Source: Paenibacillus allorhizosphaerae
Lineage (GTDB): Bacteria > Bacillota > Bacilli > Paenibacillales > NBRC-103111
Length of the DNA stretch: 64,000 nt
Assembly (NCBI RefSeq): GCF_910594985.1
Contig: NZ_CAJVCE010000013.1
Location: forward strand, 1-64,000
Direction: 5' to 3'
Shown: positions 17,527 through 26,564 of the stretch, piece by piece
Numbering within the stretch: position 1 is the first letter of the stretch
How the letters are laid out: every line of letters begins with the position of its first letter
The notes under the pieces: model-generated
What the model was told of the DNA's origin: nothing
Database searches by the model: none
What the model saw: only the letters and a program-made list of their open reading frames with translations
Made by a program: the position numbers and the translations under genes

Positions 17527-18603
17527 ATGGAAGGTACTGACAAGCGTCTAACCAATTTAATATGGCGAAGCATGGGCGAGTCCATCGGGCTCAGCCTTGT
17601 TTTGTTTGGCGTTGTGGTCTACTTCCTGCAGTCCAGCGGTTATTTAAGGCCATTCGAATCTTGGCAAGTGGGAGTAAGGCTCAGTTTGACGCTCATCGTG
17701 ATCGTCGCGGCGATCGGCGGTTCTTTCGGTCTCTGGTACAGCAGTCGGATGAAGCGAAGACTCGAACAAATCCGCGAAGTGATGCTGTCGCTTGAAAAAG
17801 GCAACTTGAGCCGCTCCGTGCCGCCGCTGGGCGAAGACGAAATCGGGCGCCTCGGCGAGCAGCTCAACAGCATTACGAAAAAATGGGAGGAGCAGGTATC
17901 CTCGCTGCAGCGGCTGTCCAATAACAATGCGCAGCTGGCGCAAAAGGCCAAATATTCGGCCATCGTCGAAGAACGGCAGCGGCTTGCGCGGGAGCTCCAT
18001 GATGCGGTAAGCCAGCAACTGTTTGCGATCTCGATGACGGCGACGGCGGTCGGGCGGACGCTGGATAAAGATTTTGATAAAGCGCAGCGCCAAATCTTCT
18101 TGATCGAGGAGATGGCGTCGGTCGCTCAGTCCGAAATGCGTGCGCTCCTGCTGCATTTGCGTCCGGTGCATCTGGAGGGCAAACGATTGTCGGAAGGGCT
18201 CGTCGAGCTCACCCAGGAGCTGTCGGCCAAAGTGCCGATGGAGATCGATCTGGAACTGACGGAAGAAATCAAACTGCCCAAGGGCATCGAAGATCACTTG
18301 TTCCGGATTACGCAGGAAGCGATGTCGAACGCGCTGCGTCATTCCAAAGCAACCAAGCTGGAGGTGCGGCTGACGAAACCTTCGGAAGGAACCGTTCGCT
18401 TGATGATCCGGGATAACGGGGTAGGCTTCAACATGGATGAGAAAAAGCAGGCTTCCTATGGTATACTGACCATGAAAGAACGGGTCAACGAAATCGGCGG
18501 ATCTCTTAATTTGATAACGGCGCCCGGCAAAGGAACGCGAATCGACATTCGTATACCGATATTGGTGGAAGGAGGGGATTCCATTGGAGGAGACAACGAT
18601 TAA
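17527..18603 (+). CDS. liaS: LiaS-type sensor histidine kinase
   Basis: Two membrane helices (near residues 15-32 and 50-68) flank a very short outside loop, the intramembrane-sensing layout. A HAMP domain follows (to ~125), then the HisKA_3 motif [19 protein letters not shown] with the phospho-accepting His, and an HATPase domain with [24 protein letters not shown] and GTRIDIRIP. Length 358 fits LiaS/VraS. It overlaps the start of liaR by 20 bases. Confidence 0.93.
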   Translation: MEGTDKRLTNLIWRSMGESIGLSLVLFGVVVYFLQSSGYLRPFESWQVGVRLSLTLIVIVAAIGGSFGLWYSSRMKRRLEQIREVMLSLEKGNLSRSVPPLGEDEIGRLGEQLNSITKKWEEQVSSLQRLSNNNAQLAQKAKYSAIVEERQRLARELHDAVSQQLFAISMTATAVGRTLDKDFDKAQRQIFLIEEMASVAQSEMRALLLHLRPVHLEGKRLSEGLVELTQELSAKVPMEIDLELTEEIKLPKGIEDHLFRITQEAMSNALRHSKATKLEVRLTKPSEGTVRLMIRDNGVGFNMDEKKQASYGILTMKERVNEIGGSLNLITAPGKGTRIDIRIPILVEGGDSIGGDND

Positions 18604-19231
18604 CGTACTTCTCGTGGACGATCATGAGATGGTGCGCATCGGTCTTGCGGCCGTTCTCAGCACAGAGGAAGATATCGAAGTGGTGGGAGAGGCGAGCAGC
18701 GGACAGGAAGGAATACGGCTAGCGCTGGAGTACAGGCCCGATGTCGTGCTGATGGATCTGGTCATGGAAGGAATGGACGGCATCGAAACGACGCGGCGGC
18801 TGCTGCAGGAGCATCCGGATTGCAAGGTGATCGTGCTGACGAGCTTTATCGACGACGAGAAAATATATCCCGTCATCGAAGCGGGAGCGTTCAGCTACTT
18901 GCTCAAGACGTCGCGCGCCGGGGAGATTGCTCAAGCCATCCGCGCGGCGATGAAAGGACAGTCCGTGCTGGAATCGCAGGTCGCTTCCAAGCTGATGAAC
19001 CGCTTCCGCCAGCCGAAGCAAGCGGCTCAGCCGCATGAGGAGCTGACCGAACGCGAGATGGAGGTGCTGCGGCTGATCGCAGCGGGCAAGTCCAATCAGG
19101 ATGTGGCTGACGAGTTGTTCATCGGCGTAAAGACGGTCAAGTTCCACGTCACCAACATTCTTGCCAAACTAGGGGTTGAGGACCGCACACAGGCGGCGAT
19201 CTACGCTTTCAAGAACGGATTGGCGGAGTAA
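18584..19231 (+). CDS. liaR: LiaR-type NarL/LuxR response regulator
   Basis: The receiver domain has [10 protein letters not shown], the phospho-acceptor in [16 protein letters not shown] (about residue 56) and VLTSF..LLKTS. The C-terminal LuxR-type HTH ([36 protein letters not shown]) binds DNA. It is the cognate partner of the overlapping LiaS. Targets probably include the upstream PspA genes; no LiaR box was identified confidently. Confidence 0.93.
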   Translation: MEETTINVLLVDDHEMVRIGLAAVLSTEEDIEVVGEASSGQEGIRLALEYRPDVVLMDLVMEGMDGIETTRRLLQEHPDCKVIVLTSFIDDEKIYPVIEAGAFSYLLKTSRAGEIAQAIRAAMKGQSVLESQVASKLMNRFRQPKQAAQPHEELTEREMEVLRLIAAGKSNQDVADELFIGVKTVKFHVTNILAKLGVEDRTQAAIYAFKNGLAE

Positions 19232-19246
19232 TATATCGGATTTGCG

Positions 19247-19289
19247 AATCCTTGCAGTTCCCGTTGTGACAACCGGGGCTGCAAGGATT
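19247..19289 (+). terminator. Terminator after liaR
   Basis: An 11-base perfect stem (AATCCTTGCAG / CTGCAAGGATT) is followed by a T-run (TTTTTTTG), 15 bases past the stop. Confidence 0.85.
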
Positions 19290-19344
19290 TTTTTGCGTCC
19301 GCCGATCCATCGATCAAAACCATTTCTTAAGTTTTTATGAAGGG

Positions 19345-19373
19345 TGAAAGGTTGGGGGTGTTTCGTTCGTCTA
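19345..19373 (+). promoter_or_regulatory. ECF-sigma-type promoter upstream of the sigma factor gene
   Basis: TGAAAG, a 17-base spacer and CGTCTA closely resemble Bacillus ECF promoters (TGAAAC..CGTC). It lies about 38 bases before the sigma gene, as expected for autoregulation. This is inference from motif and position. Confidence 0.55.
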
Positions 19374-19410
19374 TAACGATAGATAGACAGAGAACGGGGC
19401 GGAATATTCG

Positions 19411-19983
19411 ATGAACGATCCTGTAAGTGACGAGCAGCTTGTCGCCGAAGCGCTGGGGGGAAACCGTGAAGCCTTTGCCGAGCTGGTGCATCGTTATAAA
19501 AATAAAGTGTACGGCCTTCTGCGGGGCATGGGAGCCGACGGGATGGATGCCCAAGATTTGGCTCAGGAGACATTCCTTAAAGCTTATCGCGGGCTAGCCG
19601 GACATGACCCGTCGAAAAGCTTCGCCTCTTGGCTCTATACGATCGCGGCCAACGGGCTGCGGGATCATTGGAAAAGGAAACGTCCGCCGGATGATGCGGC
19701 GGTTGCGGCTGAAGCGAGCGCCGGGGAAAGCCCGGAAGAAATATATTTGCAAGCGGAGCGGCGCAGCGAGCTGCGGGAACGGCTGAAGCGGCTCCCGGAA
19801 AATTACCGGATGGTGCTGCTGCTCCGGTACACGAACGATTTGAGCTATGAAGAAATTAGCGGCATTATGGCTGTTCCGATTGCGAAAGTGCAGAACGATT
19901 TGCACCGGGCGAAAAAGCGGTTAAAGCAAGTGATGACGGAAGAAGAGGGGGGAGCGACGCATGAGATGCTTAAGCAGCGCTGA
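19411..19983 (+). CDS. ECF-family RNA polymerase sigma factor
   Basis: Region 2 is visible (NREAFAELVHRYKNKVYGLL, then AQDLAQETFLKAYRGL and FASWLYTIAANGLRDHWKRK). Region 4 follows a Glu/Ala-rich linker (LPENYRMVLLLRYTNDLSYEEI, then IAKVQNDLHRAKKRLK). At 190 residues it is typical of SigW/SigM-like factors. It overlaps its putative anti-sigma gene by 23 bases and has a putative own-type promoter. Confidence 0.93.
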   Translation: MNDPVSDEQLVAEALGGNREAFAELVHRYKNKVYGLLRGMGADGMDAQDLAQETFLKAYRGLAGHDPSKSFASWLYTIAANGLRDHWKRKRPPDDAAVAAEASAGESPEEIYLQAERRSELRERLKRLPENYRMVLLLRYTNDLSYEEISGIMAVPIAKVQNDLHRAKKRLKQVMTEEEGGATHEMLKQR

Positions 19984-21550
19984 GATCGAAGATTACATAT
20001 TGCATCTGCCGATGCCTGCGGAGCAGCGGGAAGCCGCCGCACGGCATATCGAATCGTGCGCGCATTGCGGACCGCTGTACGAAGCGGAGCTGGATGAGCA
20101 GGCTCGCGCAGCCGAAGCGTTGTTCGCCGACGAACTGCCGGCTTCGTTCACGGCCGACGTGATGGCGAAGCTGGATATGGGGCTGCCGGCAAGCGTCCCT
20201 GACCCGATCCGGCCGCGCAAGCCGCTGCCTCGGTGGAGACGCGCCGCCGCTATCGCTTCCGTATTGCTTGTAGCCGGAGCTTTTGCCGCGTACTCGAGTC
20301 CGACGCTGGCCGATCTGGTGCGCTCGTTATTTTCCCGGGATACGGTAGATTACGGGATGCTGAAAGCGCAGGAGCTTGGGCTTGTCAGCAATCCGAATGT
20401 GACGGTGAAGGATAAAGGCTTTACGATCCGCATTAACGAGGCGGTAGCCGATCCGGCGCGCGTTGTGATGGCTTTGCAGCTGTCCGGGCCGGATGGAAAG
20501 GGCCTGCATGACCGTCTTTGGCTCGGCGAGCCGAACCGGATCGTCGTCAAGGACGACCAGGGCCGCGAGATCGGACGGCTCCACGATATCGGCATGACCA
20601 GTGCGTTCTATATGCTGATCGGTTATTTCCCGGAGCCGACGTCCGCCGATCATATAACGGTGGAGGGGACGATTCGCCGGCTCGGCAATGAGATGCAGCA
20701 GATCCCTTACGTCGAAGGGAACTGGGATTTTTCGTTCACGGTCGATTTGCGGCAGGCGAAAGCCCAGACGAAAGTCATTCCGCTACACGGCGAATATACG
20801 GCTCCGGATGGCATCACAATCCGGCTGAAGCGGTTGATCCGCACGGTGCAGGGTGTTCGGCTCGAGCTGGATACGGAGCTGAGCAACAAGGCATTGGCGC
20901 GTTCGCCGGGGGAGCTGTGGAAGCAGCAGGGATTGCGGTTTCACTTCGAGGATGATGCGGGCGAAGAAATTCACAGCGTGAACAGCCGAAAAAGTATGCA
21001 TAAGGACAGTTTAATGAGCTCCACGCAAACGGCGGATGCCCGCAAAGGGCATATGCATATGTCGTATACGTTCCGGTATTTGCCTCCGGGGGAAAATTAC
21101 AAGCTTGTGCTGGACGGTTATTACGTAACCGAGCGGAGCGGGGCCGCGCTTGATTTCAACCCTGCGGCTCTCCGGGAGCATCCGGCTATGTTTCGCGACT
21201 CGGGCGACGAGTTGCGGCTTACGGGCTTCGAAATTGAAGCCAACCAGGATTATCCGCGCATCAAAGACGTCGAGGGCGTCCTCCGGGTACAAGGCGAATT
21301 CGTTAACGAGTTCCACCGCGACGAATGGACTGTGCGTGATCTGCAAGGAAACGAATACGCAATTCAGATGCGGGGTGCGTCCTCCATTGGCGAGAAAATC
21401 GTGCTGGAAAATGAAACGGCCGGAAAAGATTACGCCTTCCGGATTCCCGGAATACGGACAATACCGGATCGCCTTACGCTGGTTCGCAAGGTGATCGATC
21501 GAACATATTCCAACGTCAATTGGTCTGCCGAGATCAAGGAAAAGGAGTGA
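19961..21550 (+). CDS. Anti-sigma factor with zinc-finger start and DUF4179-like outside domain
   Basis: The N-terminus has a ZAS-type zinc motif, with residues H28, C32 and C35 in ARHIESCAHCG. A single membrane helix follows at about residue 95 (IASVLLVAGAFAAYSS). The ~410-residue extracellular part begins with the DUF4179-type region (NPNVTVKDKGFTIRINEAV) and is predicted beta-rich. The overlap with the sigma gene makes it the cognate membrane anti-sigma factor. Length 529 is on the long side. Confidence 0.85.
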   Translation: MRCLSSAEIEDYILHLPMPAEQREAAARHIESCAHCGPLYEAELDEQARAAEALFADELPASFTADVMAKLDMGLPASVPDPIRPRKPLPRWRRAAAIASVLLVAGAFAAYSSPTLADLVRSLFSRDTVDYGMLKAQELGLVSNPNVTVKDKGFTIRINEAVADPARVVMALQLSGPDGKGLHDRLWLGEPNRIVVKDDQGREIGRLHDIGMTSAFYMLIGYFPEPTSADHITVEGTIRRLGNEMQQIPYVEGNWDFSFTVDLRQAKAQTKVIPLHGEYTAPDGITIRLKRLIRTVQGVRLELDTELSNKALARSPGELWKQQGLRFHFEDDAGEEIHSVNSRKSMHKDSLMSSTQTADARKGHMHMSYTFRYLPPGENYKLVLDGYYVTERSGAALDFNPAALREHPAMFRDSGDELRLTGFEIEANQDYPRIKDVEGVLRVQGEFVNEFHRDEWTVRDLQGNEYAIQMRGASSIGEKIVLENETAGKDYAFRIPGIRTIPDRLTLVRKVIDRTYSNVNWSAEIKEKE

Positions 21551-21558
21551 AGCGGACG

Positions 21559-21825
21559 ATGGGTTACGCGCTGCAAAAACGGGAACGACGAAGGACGCTT
21601 GCATTTGGGGAAAAGGCGGATATGCTGAAGGAACACGAAGTGTACTGCTACCAGGTCGCGTATTACTTGCTGCAGAACGAAGACGGCGCACGACTCGCCG
21701 CCGAGAGGACGCTGCTTGCGCTTTATCCGCGCTGCGATTTTTACACGCTCCCGGAGAAGGAGCGCAAGGCCGCGGTTAAGGCGGAGGCGGTCCGGCAATC
21801 GCTGAAGGTGAAGCTTGATAAATAA
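21559..21825 (+). CDS. Small soluble protein downstream of the sigma/anti-sigma pair
   Basis: An 88-residue basic, alpha-helical protein (MGYALQKRERRRTLAFGEKADML to the C-terminal RQSLKVKLDK) with the segment EVYCYQVAYYLLQNEDGARLAAERTLLALYP, split by helices. The ATG at 21559 has AAAGGAG at the right distance, and it starts eight bases after the anti-sigma stop, so it belongs to the operon. I do not recognise a family; the middle vaguely recalls a sigma-region helix. Confidence 0.65.
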   Translation: MGYALQKRERRRTLAFGEKADMLKEHEVYCYQVAYYLLQNEDGARLAAERTLLALYPRCDFYTLPEKERKAAVKAEAVRQSLKVKLDK

Positions 21826-22001
21826 GCGCTGGAAACCGTTGATATGATACGGACAAACTCAAAATTGCAGTGATCGAAGAGCGGGAAGTTCAATATTTGT
21901 TCAAAGGTATAGTAGTCCGGGTTGCTGCAAACGATGATTCGATTGACAGCCCGCAGGAGGATGAAGTAAGATTGCTTATCACCCTCAAAAGGAGTACTGT
22001 C

Positions 22002-22091
22002 ATGAACTGGGTTCAATGGGTCGTGATCGCCATCGTTATCATTGTCTGTATTTTATTCATGGCGTTTGTCGGCAAAAAATATTTGAAGTGA
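22002..22091 (+). CDS. 29-residue single-pass membrane protein
   Basis: The peptide MNWVQWVVIAIVIIVCILF followed by MAFVGKKYLK is one hydrophobic helix with a basic tail. AAAAGGAG lies seven bases before its ATG. The frame continues open upstream to 21870, but that portion has no RBS or family signal. It is a probable small membrane protein of unknown role. Confidence 0.55.
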   Translation: MNWVQWVVIAIVIIVCILFMAFVGKKYLK

Positions 22092-22165
22092 CAGCCTGAA
22101 CCATCCGTCCTTTCGTTTCATACGATAAAGTACTTCGTGAAACGGCAGGAAAGGCGGTCCTCCGA

Positions 22166-22609
22166 ATGCTTCGTAAAAGAATTCAAAAAAAAGACGACGG
22201 CATTATATTCGAGTTGGTGGATAAGCTGCTGCTCCCTTATGCTAGACAGACGATGCCCGAGCTTCGTTTGAATTTACCCATCATTCGCAAGCGTTTGAAC
22301 GACTGCACTACGTATGTCGACACGGCGGCCGGAGGCCAGACCGTCGGATTCGTATCGCTCAAGCCCGAGAAGGATAGTGTATTTATCGATATGCTAGCCG
22401 TTGATCCAAAATATCAAGGCAAAGGCGTCGGAAGCCGGTTGATGCGGCAAGCGGAACGGGTGGCTGCGCTGCACGGCTGCAGTCAAATTCATCTGTGGGT
22501 GGACGATGTCAACGGACAGGCGCAGCGATTTTACATGCGGCATGGCTTTGAGCCGGTCCAATACGACCCGCGTCTTCGCTGCTATTTGATGTCAAAGCGA
22601 TTGCGCTAG
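22166..22609 (+). CDS. GNAT family N-acetyltransferase
   Basis: The GNAT core is clear: VFIDMLAVDPKYQGKGVGS (motif A with the Q/R-x-x-G-x-G/A loop), then LMRQAERVAALHGCSQIHLWV and NGQAQRFYMRHGFEPVQYD. At 147 residues it is a single-domain enzyme using acetyl-CoA. The acceptor cannot be told. It is a lone gene followed by its own terminator. Confidence 0.9.
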   Translation: MLRKRIQKKDDGIIFELVDKLLLPYARQTMPELRLNLPIIRKRLNDCTTYVDTAAGGQTVGFVSLKPEKDSVFIDMLAVDPKYQGKGVGSRLMRQAERVAALHGCSQIHLWVDDVNGQAQRFYMRHGFEPVQYDPRLRCYLMSKRLR

Positions 22610-22628
22610 CGCATTTTCATAAAGAAAC

Positions 22629-22669
22629 AAGCACCTCGACCATTGAATTTCAATGCGTTTGAGGTGCTT
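22629..22669. terminator. Terminator between converging acetyltransferase and Sm-like genes
   Basis: AAGCACCTC / GAGGTGCTT with an inner CATTG/CAATG stem forms a long hairpin followed by ATTTCAT. It lies between two convergent genes. Confidence 0.75.
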
Positions 22670-22732
22670 ATTTCATATTTGCACGATGGGTTTCGTGAAA
22701 AAGATACTGTTTGATGCCCTATGGATGGTAGA

Positions 22733-23068
22733 TCAGGTGAAGGTAAATACCCGTGCGACTATAGGCAGGTCAAGCACTATAGCGCCGCCGAACGGACGGA
22801 ATCCGGGGAACACGCCGGGGCCAAAGGTTCTGGCGGATTCATTTGCTGGTCTTGCTTTTCGTGACGCCGCTTTTTTGGAAAGCACAGCGGTTTTGCTTGC
22901 CTTTGCTTTGGCCGCGGCCGTCGCAGGTCCCTCATTCAATATTAATTTTTGTCCGTCCACGCGGCTTAACGTCCCGAATATTTCCGAGCCGTCTTTAAGA
23001 AAAATACATACGGGCTTTCCGTAAAAGGGTCTGCACTTCTCCGCACTGATCGGGTAGATTGCTTTCAT
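22733..23068 (-). CDS. Small protein with an LSm-like N-terminal fold
   Basis: The first ~45 residues (FYGKPVCIFLKDGSEIFGTL then SRVDGQKLILNEG) have the beta-strand spacing of LSm/Hfq-like proteins: V-x-[IL]-x(2)-DG-x(3)-G-x-L..D..LIL. A low-complexity Ala/Lys region follows, and the C-terminus is Gly/Pro/Phe-rich. GGAGGCG precedes the ATG. A frame on the opposite strand is open here, but it has no RBS and low-complexity content. Function is unknown; RNA binding is only suggested by the fold. Confidence 0.7.
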   Translation of the reverse strand: MKAIYPISAEKCRPFYGKPVCIFLKDGSEIFGTLSRVDGQKLILNEGPATAAAKAKASKTAVLSKKAASRKARPANESARTFGPGVFPGFRPFGGAIVLDLPIVARVFTFT

Positions 23069-23238
23069 CGCATATTCGCCTCCGCAAGAGTTTGCTTTCT
23101 ACTTCCAGACTATGCACCGCCGCGTCCGTTGTCTGGACGAATGTCCCGGTTTGCCGCGCCCATTTTCTAGGTATAAGCCCCGCCTGCCTGGGCATACTGT
23201 TTGATAGATTGATAGATTCGGAAACGGAGTGAGGCAGG

Positions 23239-24012
23239 GTGCGGACAAAAACGGCAAAGACGGCAAGCTTTCTGGTGATGCTCGGTATTCTCGGTTTATG
23301 GCTTCTGCAAGCGGAGCCTGGCATGGCGAGGCCGGAGTCCGGCGCTGCCTCCGATACGGTAAAGATGCTGCAGACCGCGGAGCAGGGTATGTCGGAGCAA
23401 ACACCCGTAAAGCTTGTGCTGAAGAAAACCGGTCCGTACCGTCCGTATGCGAACGATGATGAGCTGCTTCGATTGGGGCAGGAGTGGAGCCGGGCGCTTC
23501 AGATGCCGGTACTGGACGCATTACTGGAGCAGCAAGGGGAGCCTGTATACCGTCAGGAGCGGCAAACGGCGGAAGGCTGCGTGCAAACGCTGCTGCTCAC
23601 TGCTCTTGGCGCCGGACAATCTTATGCCATTGTGAAAACGGAATGCTCCGAGGTGCCCGCTGCGGAATTGTCGGCGAAAGCGGTCGCAATGCAAGACGCG
23701 ATGGAGCGGCAGATGGAGAAGCTTCATTTTGAAGGCGTATGGAACGTTATTGCGCAAGGGATGCTGAAAACGCAGTCGTCCGAGGGCGCGCAGGAAGCGT
23801 TTCGGAATATTCAAGGTCAGCTGGAAGCCAAAGCGGTAGAGCGGTACGAGGATGCAGGCACGGTCAGCATCTCCTACACATCGGATGTACTGCAGCAATC
23901 GGTGGACAGCGGCGAACACCGCATTCATCTGCAAGCGGCGATACACCGGGATTCGCTTACGAAAGCATGGCGCTTGACGATCGGAACGCCGGTAATTACG
24001 ACAGAGTATTGA
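23239..24012 (+). CDS. YwmB-family secreted protein
   Basis: The family (DUF1779) has an unusual TATA-box-binding-protein-like fold and occurs in sporulating Firmicutes. Here a signal-type helix (FLVMLGILGLWLLQ) is followed by two ~110-residue halves with GQEWSRALQMPVL near residue 75 and ISYTSDVLQQSVDSGEHRIHLQ near 215. The start is GTG at 23239 after an RBS (gaggcagg). Its role is unknown. Confidence 0.8.
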   Translation: MRTKTAKTASFLVMLGILGLWLLQAEPGMARPESGAASDTVKMLQTAEQGMSEQTPVKLVLKKTGPYRPYANDDELLRLGQEWSRALQMPVLDALLEQQGEPVYRQERQTAEGCVQTLLLTALGAGQSYAIVKTECSEVPAAELSAKAVAMQDAMERQMEKLHFEGVWNVIAQGMLKTQSSEGAQEAFRNIQGQLEAKAVERYEDAGTVSISYTSDVLQQSVDSGEHRIHLQAAIHRDSLTKAWRLTIGTPVITTEY

Positions 24013-24109
24013 ATCTCGCTGCGCTTTTCGTTATGCTATAGAAATAACTAGACATAAGGAAAGCTTTGGCAACGTGATTACCAAAAAATGAGGAAAGAAT
24101 GATGATACA

Positions 24110-25630
24110 ATGTCAAATGCCGTATATTTAATTTTTGGAGCGACCGGGGATTTGGCCCGGCGCAAGCTGTTTCCCGCGTTTTACGCCCTGTACCGCGAAC
24201 GGAAGCTTGGCGACCGGTTTGCCGTGATCGGCTTGGCCCGGCGCCCCCGGACGAACGAGCAGTTCCGTGAAGATCTGTACGAGTCGATTCAGGAATTCGC
24301 GCGGTACAACGTAACGAAGGACGAGCAGTGGTCCTCGTTTGCTGAGCATTTTGAATATATGTCCCTCGATATCAACAACATAGAAGGATTCAGACAGTTG
24401 AGCGAGTTGACGGGTACGCTGGACGCGAAGTTCGAGATCGGCGGGAATCGGTTGTATTACCTGGCGCTTGCACCGGAACTGTTCGGCAGCGTATCTCACA
24501 ATCTGCAGGCGGGCGGCATGCTTGAGGCCGGTGGCTGGCACCGTCTTGTCATCGAAAAGCCGTTCGGTTACGATTTGCCGTCGGCGGAGAAGCTGAATGC
24601 GGAAATCCGCCAAGTTTTTGACGAGAGCGATATTTATCGGATCGATCATTATCTTGGCAAAGAGATGGTTCAGAATATCAATGTCGTGCGTTTTGCCAAT
24701 GCGTTCTTCGAACCGCTGTGGAATCATAAGTACATATCCAACATACAAATTACGCTTAGCGAAACCGTCGGCGTGGAAGACCGCGGCGGGTATTACGACC
24801 GGTCCGGCGCGCTTCGGGACATGGGCCAAAACCATATGCTGCAGATGCTTGCCGTTATGGCTATGGAGCCGCCGAGCCGCATGCATCCGGAGGACATCAG
24901 GGACGAGAAGGTGAAGGTGTTCCGTTCGCTGCGCGGCTTCCAATCGGCTGCCGAAGTGCGGGCCAATACGGTGCGCGGCCAATATATTTCCGGCACGATG
25001 AAGGGCAAACCGGTTCCCGGGTATCGCGAGGAAGAATCCGTTAATCCGGAGTCGACGACGGAAACGTATTTTGCCGCACGCGTGTTCGTCGATAATTTCC
25101 GCTGGGCAGGCGTGCCGTTCTATATCCGAACCGGCAAGCGGCTGCCGGTGAAAACGACCGAAGTGGTCGTCGAGTTCAAAAACGTGCCGAACAACGTCTA
25201 CCTGTCGCGCAAACATAAGCTGGAGCCGAATTTGCTCGTGTTCCGCGTCAATCCGATGGAAGGCATTTACTTTAAAATGAACGCCAAACAGCCGGGCTCC
25301 GAAGGGGCCATCATCCCTGTGGCGATGGACTTTTGCCAGAGCTGCCAGGTCGGGCTGAATACGCCGGAAGCTTACGAGCGTCTGCTGTACGATGCGGCGC
25401 GCGGGGACTCGACCTACTTTACCCGTTGGGACGAAGTGGCCTTGGCGTGGAAATATGTCGATAAAATTGCTTCCGCATGGGGCGAGCGCACGGAAGATCT
25501 GCATCTATACGGCGCAGGAACTTGGGGTCCGGAGCGCGGATCGCAGCTGCTGGCTGAGGACGGCTTCCGCTGGTGGCCGGTCAATGGGCAGGATGAAGGC
25601 GAAGTAGCTTGGGAGTTTACGCAGGTCTGA
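24110..25630 (+). CDS. zwf: Glucose-6-phosphate 1-dehydrogenase
   Basis: It oxidises glucose 6-phosphate with NADP at the entry to the pentose phosphate pathway. The nucleotide-binding start IFGATGDLARRKLFPAFYAL, the active-site signature RIDHYLGKEMVQN near residue 180 and IRTGKRLPVKTTEV near 340 are all present. Length 506 fits. The upstream RBS is AGGAAAG. It is followed by three tandem hairpin repeats and then a cyclase-family gene, with no obvious operon partner such as gnd. Confidence 0.96.
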   Translation: MSNAVYLIFGATGDLARRKLFPAFYALYRERKLGDRFAVIGLARRPRTNEQFREDLYESIQEFARYNVTKDEQWSSFAEHFEYMSLDINNIEGFRQLSELTGTLDAKFEIGGNRLYYLALAPELFGSVSHNLQAGGMLEAGGWHRLVIEKPFGYDLPSAEKLNAEIRQVFDESDIYRIDHYLGKEMVQNINVVRFANAFFEPLWNHKYISNIQITLSETVGVEDRGGYYDRSGALRDMGQNHMLQMLAVMAMEPPSRMHPEDIRDEKVKVFRSLRGFQSAAEVRANTVRGQYISGTMKGKPVPGYREEESVNPESTTETYFAARVFVDNFRWAGVPFYIRTGKRLPVKTTEVVVEFKNVPNNVYLSRKHKLEPNLLVFRVNPMEGIYFKMNAKQPGSEGAIIPVAMDFCQSCQVGLNTPEAYERLLYDAARGDSTYFTRWDEVALAWKYVDKIASAWGERTEDLHLYGAGTWGPERGSQLLAEDGFRWWPVNGQDEGEVAWEFTQV

Positions 25631-25631
25631 C

Positions 25632-25748
25632 TATGCTTACGAAGTAAGGCATTGCTAACGCAATGCCCAGTATATGCTTACGATGCAAGCATTGCTAACG
25701 CAATGCTCAAGCTTATGCTTACGATGCAGGCATTGCTAACGCAATGCC
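25632..25748. repeat. Three tandem 41-base hairpin repeats
   Basis: TATGCTTACGA begins at 25632, 25673 and 25714, exactly 41 bases apart. Each unit ends in GCATTGC-TAAC-GCAATGC, a seven-pair hairpin with a four-base loop; units 1 and 3 add an eighth G-C pair. Small differences between units keep the stem: unit 2 changes its flanking bases on both sides. They lie between zwf and the cyclase gene and could act as a processing or terminator array, or be a mobile REP-like element. Confidence 0.85.
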
Positions 25749-25764
25749 CTTGGGAGGGAACCGC

Positions 25765-26394
25765 ATGTTCAAGCTGTACGACATCTCCATGACGATCAAT
25801 TCGTCGATTCAAGTGTGGAAAGACAAAGACGCGAAGCGCCCGGCGTTTGCCAACACGAGCAATTTCCAGACCGGGACGACGTACGAATCGCGTATCAGTC
25901 TCGATGCGCATACGGGAACGCATCTCGACGCGCCGCTGCACATGCTGGAGAACGGAGCGACGATCGAGTCGATCCCGCTGAGCGATTTGATCGGTACGGC
26001 GCGGGTGCTCGATTTGACGCATGTGACGCATGAGATTACGCGGAGCGACCTGGAGCCATTCGCCATTCAGAAAGGCGAATGGATTTTGTTCAAAACACGC
26101 AATTCGGACAACGAGAGTCCGAATTTCGACGTCGATTTCGTCTTCCTGCGGGCGGACGGCGCGCAGTATTTGGCCGAAATCGGCATCAAGGGCGTCGGGA
26201 CGGACGCGCTTGGCATCGAAAGATCACAGGCGGAATATCCGACGCACCGGTCGCTGATGCGAAACAACGTGCTCATTCTCGAAGGGCTGCGCCTCAAGGA
26301 CGTTCCGGCGGGCAGTTACTTTTTCGTACTGGCACCGCTCAAGCTTGAGGGCATCGAGGCGGCTCCGGCGCGGGCATTTTTGCTCGGATCGTAA
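25765..26394 (+). CDS. Cyclase-family (KynB-like) metal-dependent hydrolase
   Basis: The family motif HTGTHLDAPLHM (about residue 50), which binds metal, and the surrounding LYDISMTINSSIQVW and GVGTDALGIERS identify a PF04199 cyclase-fold protein. Known members include kynurenine formamidase; this copy has no kynurenine-pathway neighbours, so the substrate is open. The start at 25765 has an RBS (gggaggg), better than the upstream ATG at 25744. Confidence 0.88.
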   Translation: MFKLYDISMTINSSIQVWKDKDAKRPAFANTSNFQTGTTYESRISLDAHTGTHLDAPLHMLENGATIESIPLSDLIGTARVLDLTHVTHEITRSDLEPFAIQKGEWILFKTRNSDNESPNFDVDFVFLRADGAQYLAEIGIKGVGTDALGIERSQAEYPTHRSLMRNNVLILEGLRLKDVPAGSYFFVLAPLKLEGIEAAPARAFLLGS

Positions 26395-26412
26395 CACATG
26401 AATAGCGAGGAA

Positions 26413-26432
26413 GAGGGGCTGGAACCAGCCTC
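26413..26432 (+). terminator. Terminator after the cyclase gene
   Basis: GAGGGGCTGG-AA-CCAGCCTC, with one bulged G, forms a tight stem followed by a T6 run, about 19 bases past the stop. Confidence 0.8.
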
Positions 26433-26564
26433 TTTTTTCGTGCCCCGAATCTGTGGACGGGACGGGGTTAATTTTTGGGCGGGAGTAGGCAAGGAGGGTA
26501 GCGGCGCGATATAATATAAGGATGGGGCGACCCTAGAAAGGGAGATCAGGGGGCATTATTCTTC

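Noticed and set aside
22653..23024. Plus-strand frame opposite the LSm-like gene
   Set aside because: It has no RBS, begins inside a terminator hairpin, and is low complexity; the minus frame has a good RBS and a recognisable fold.
24128..25504. 458-codon open frame antisense to zwf
   Set aside because: The zwf frame matches the whole enzyme family; the antisense frame has shadow composition (His/Arg/Leu-rich) and no RBS.
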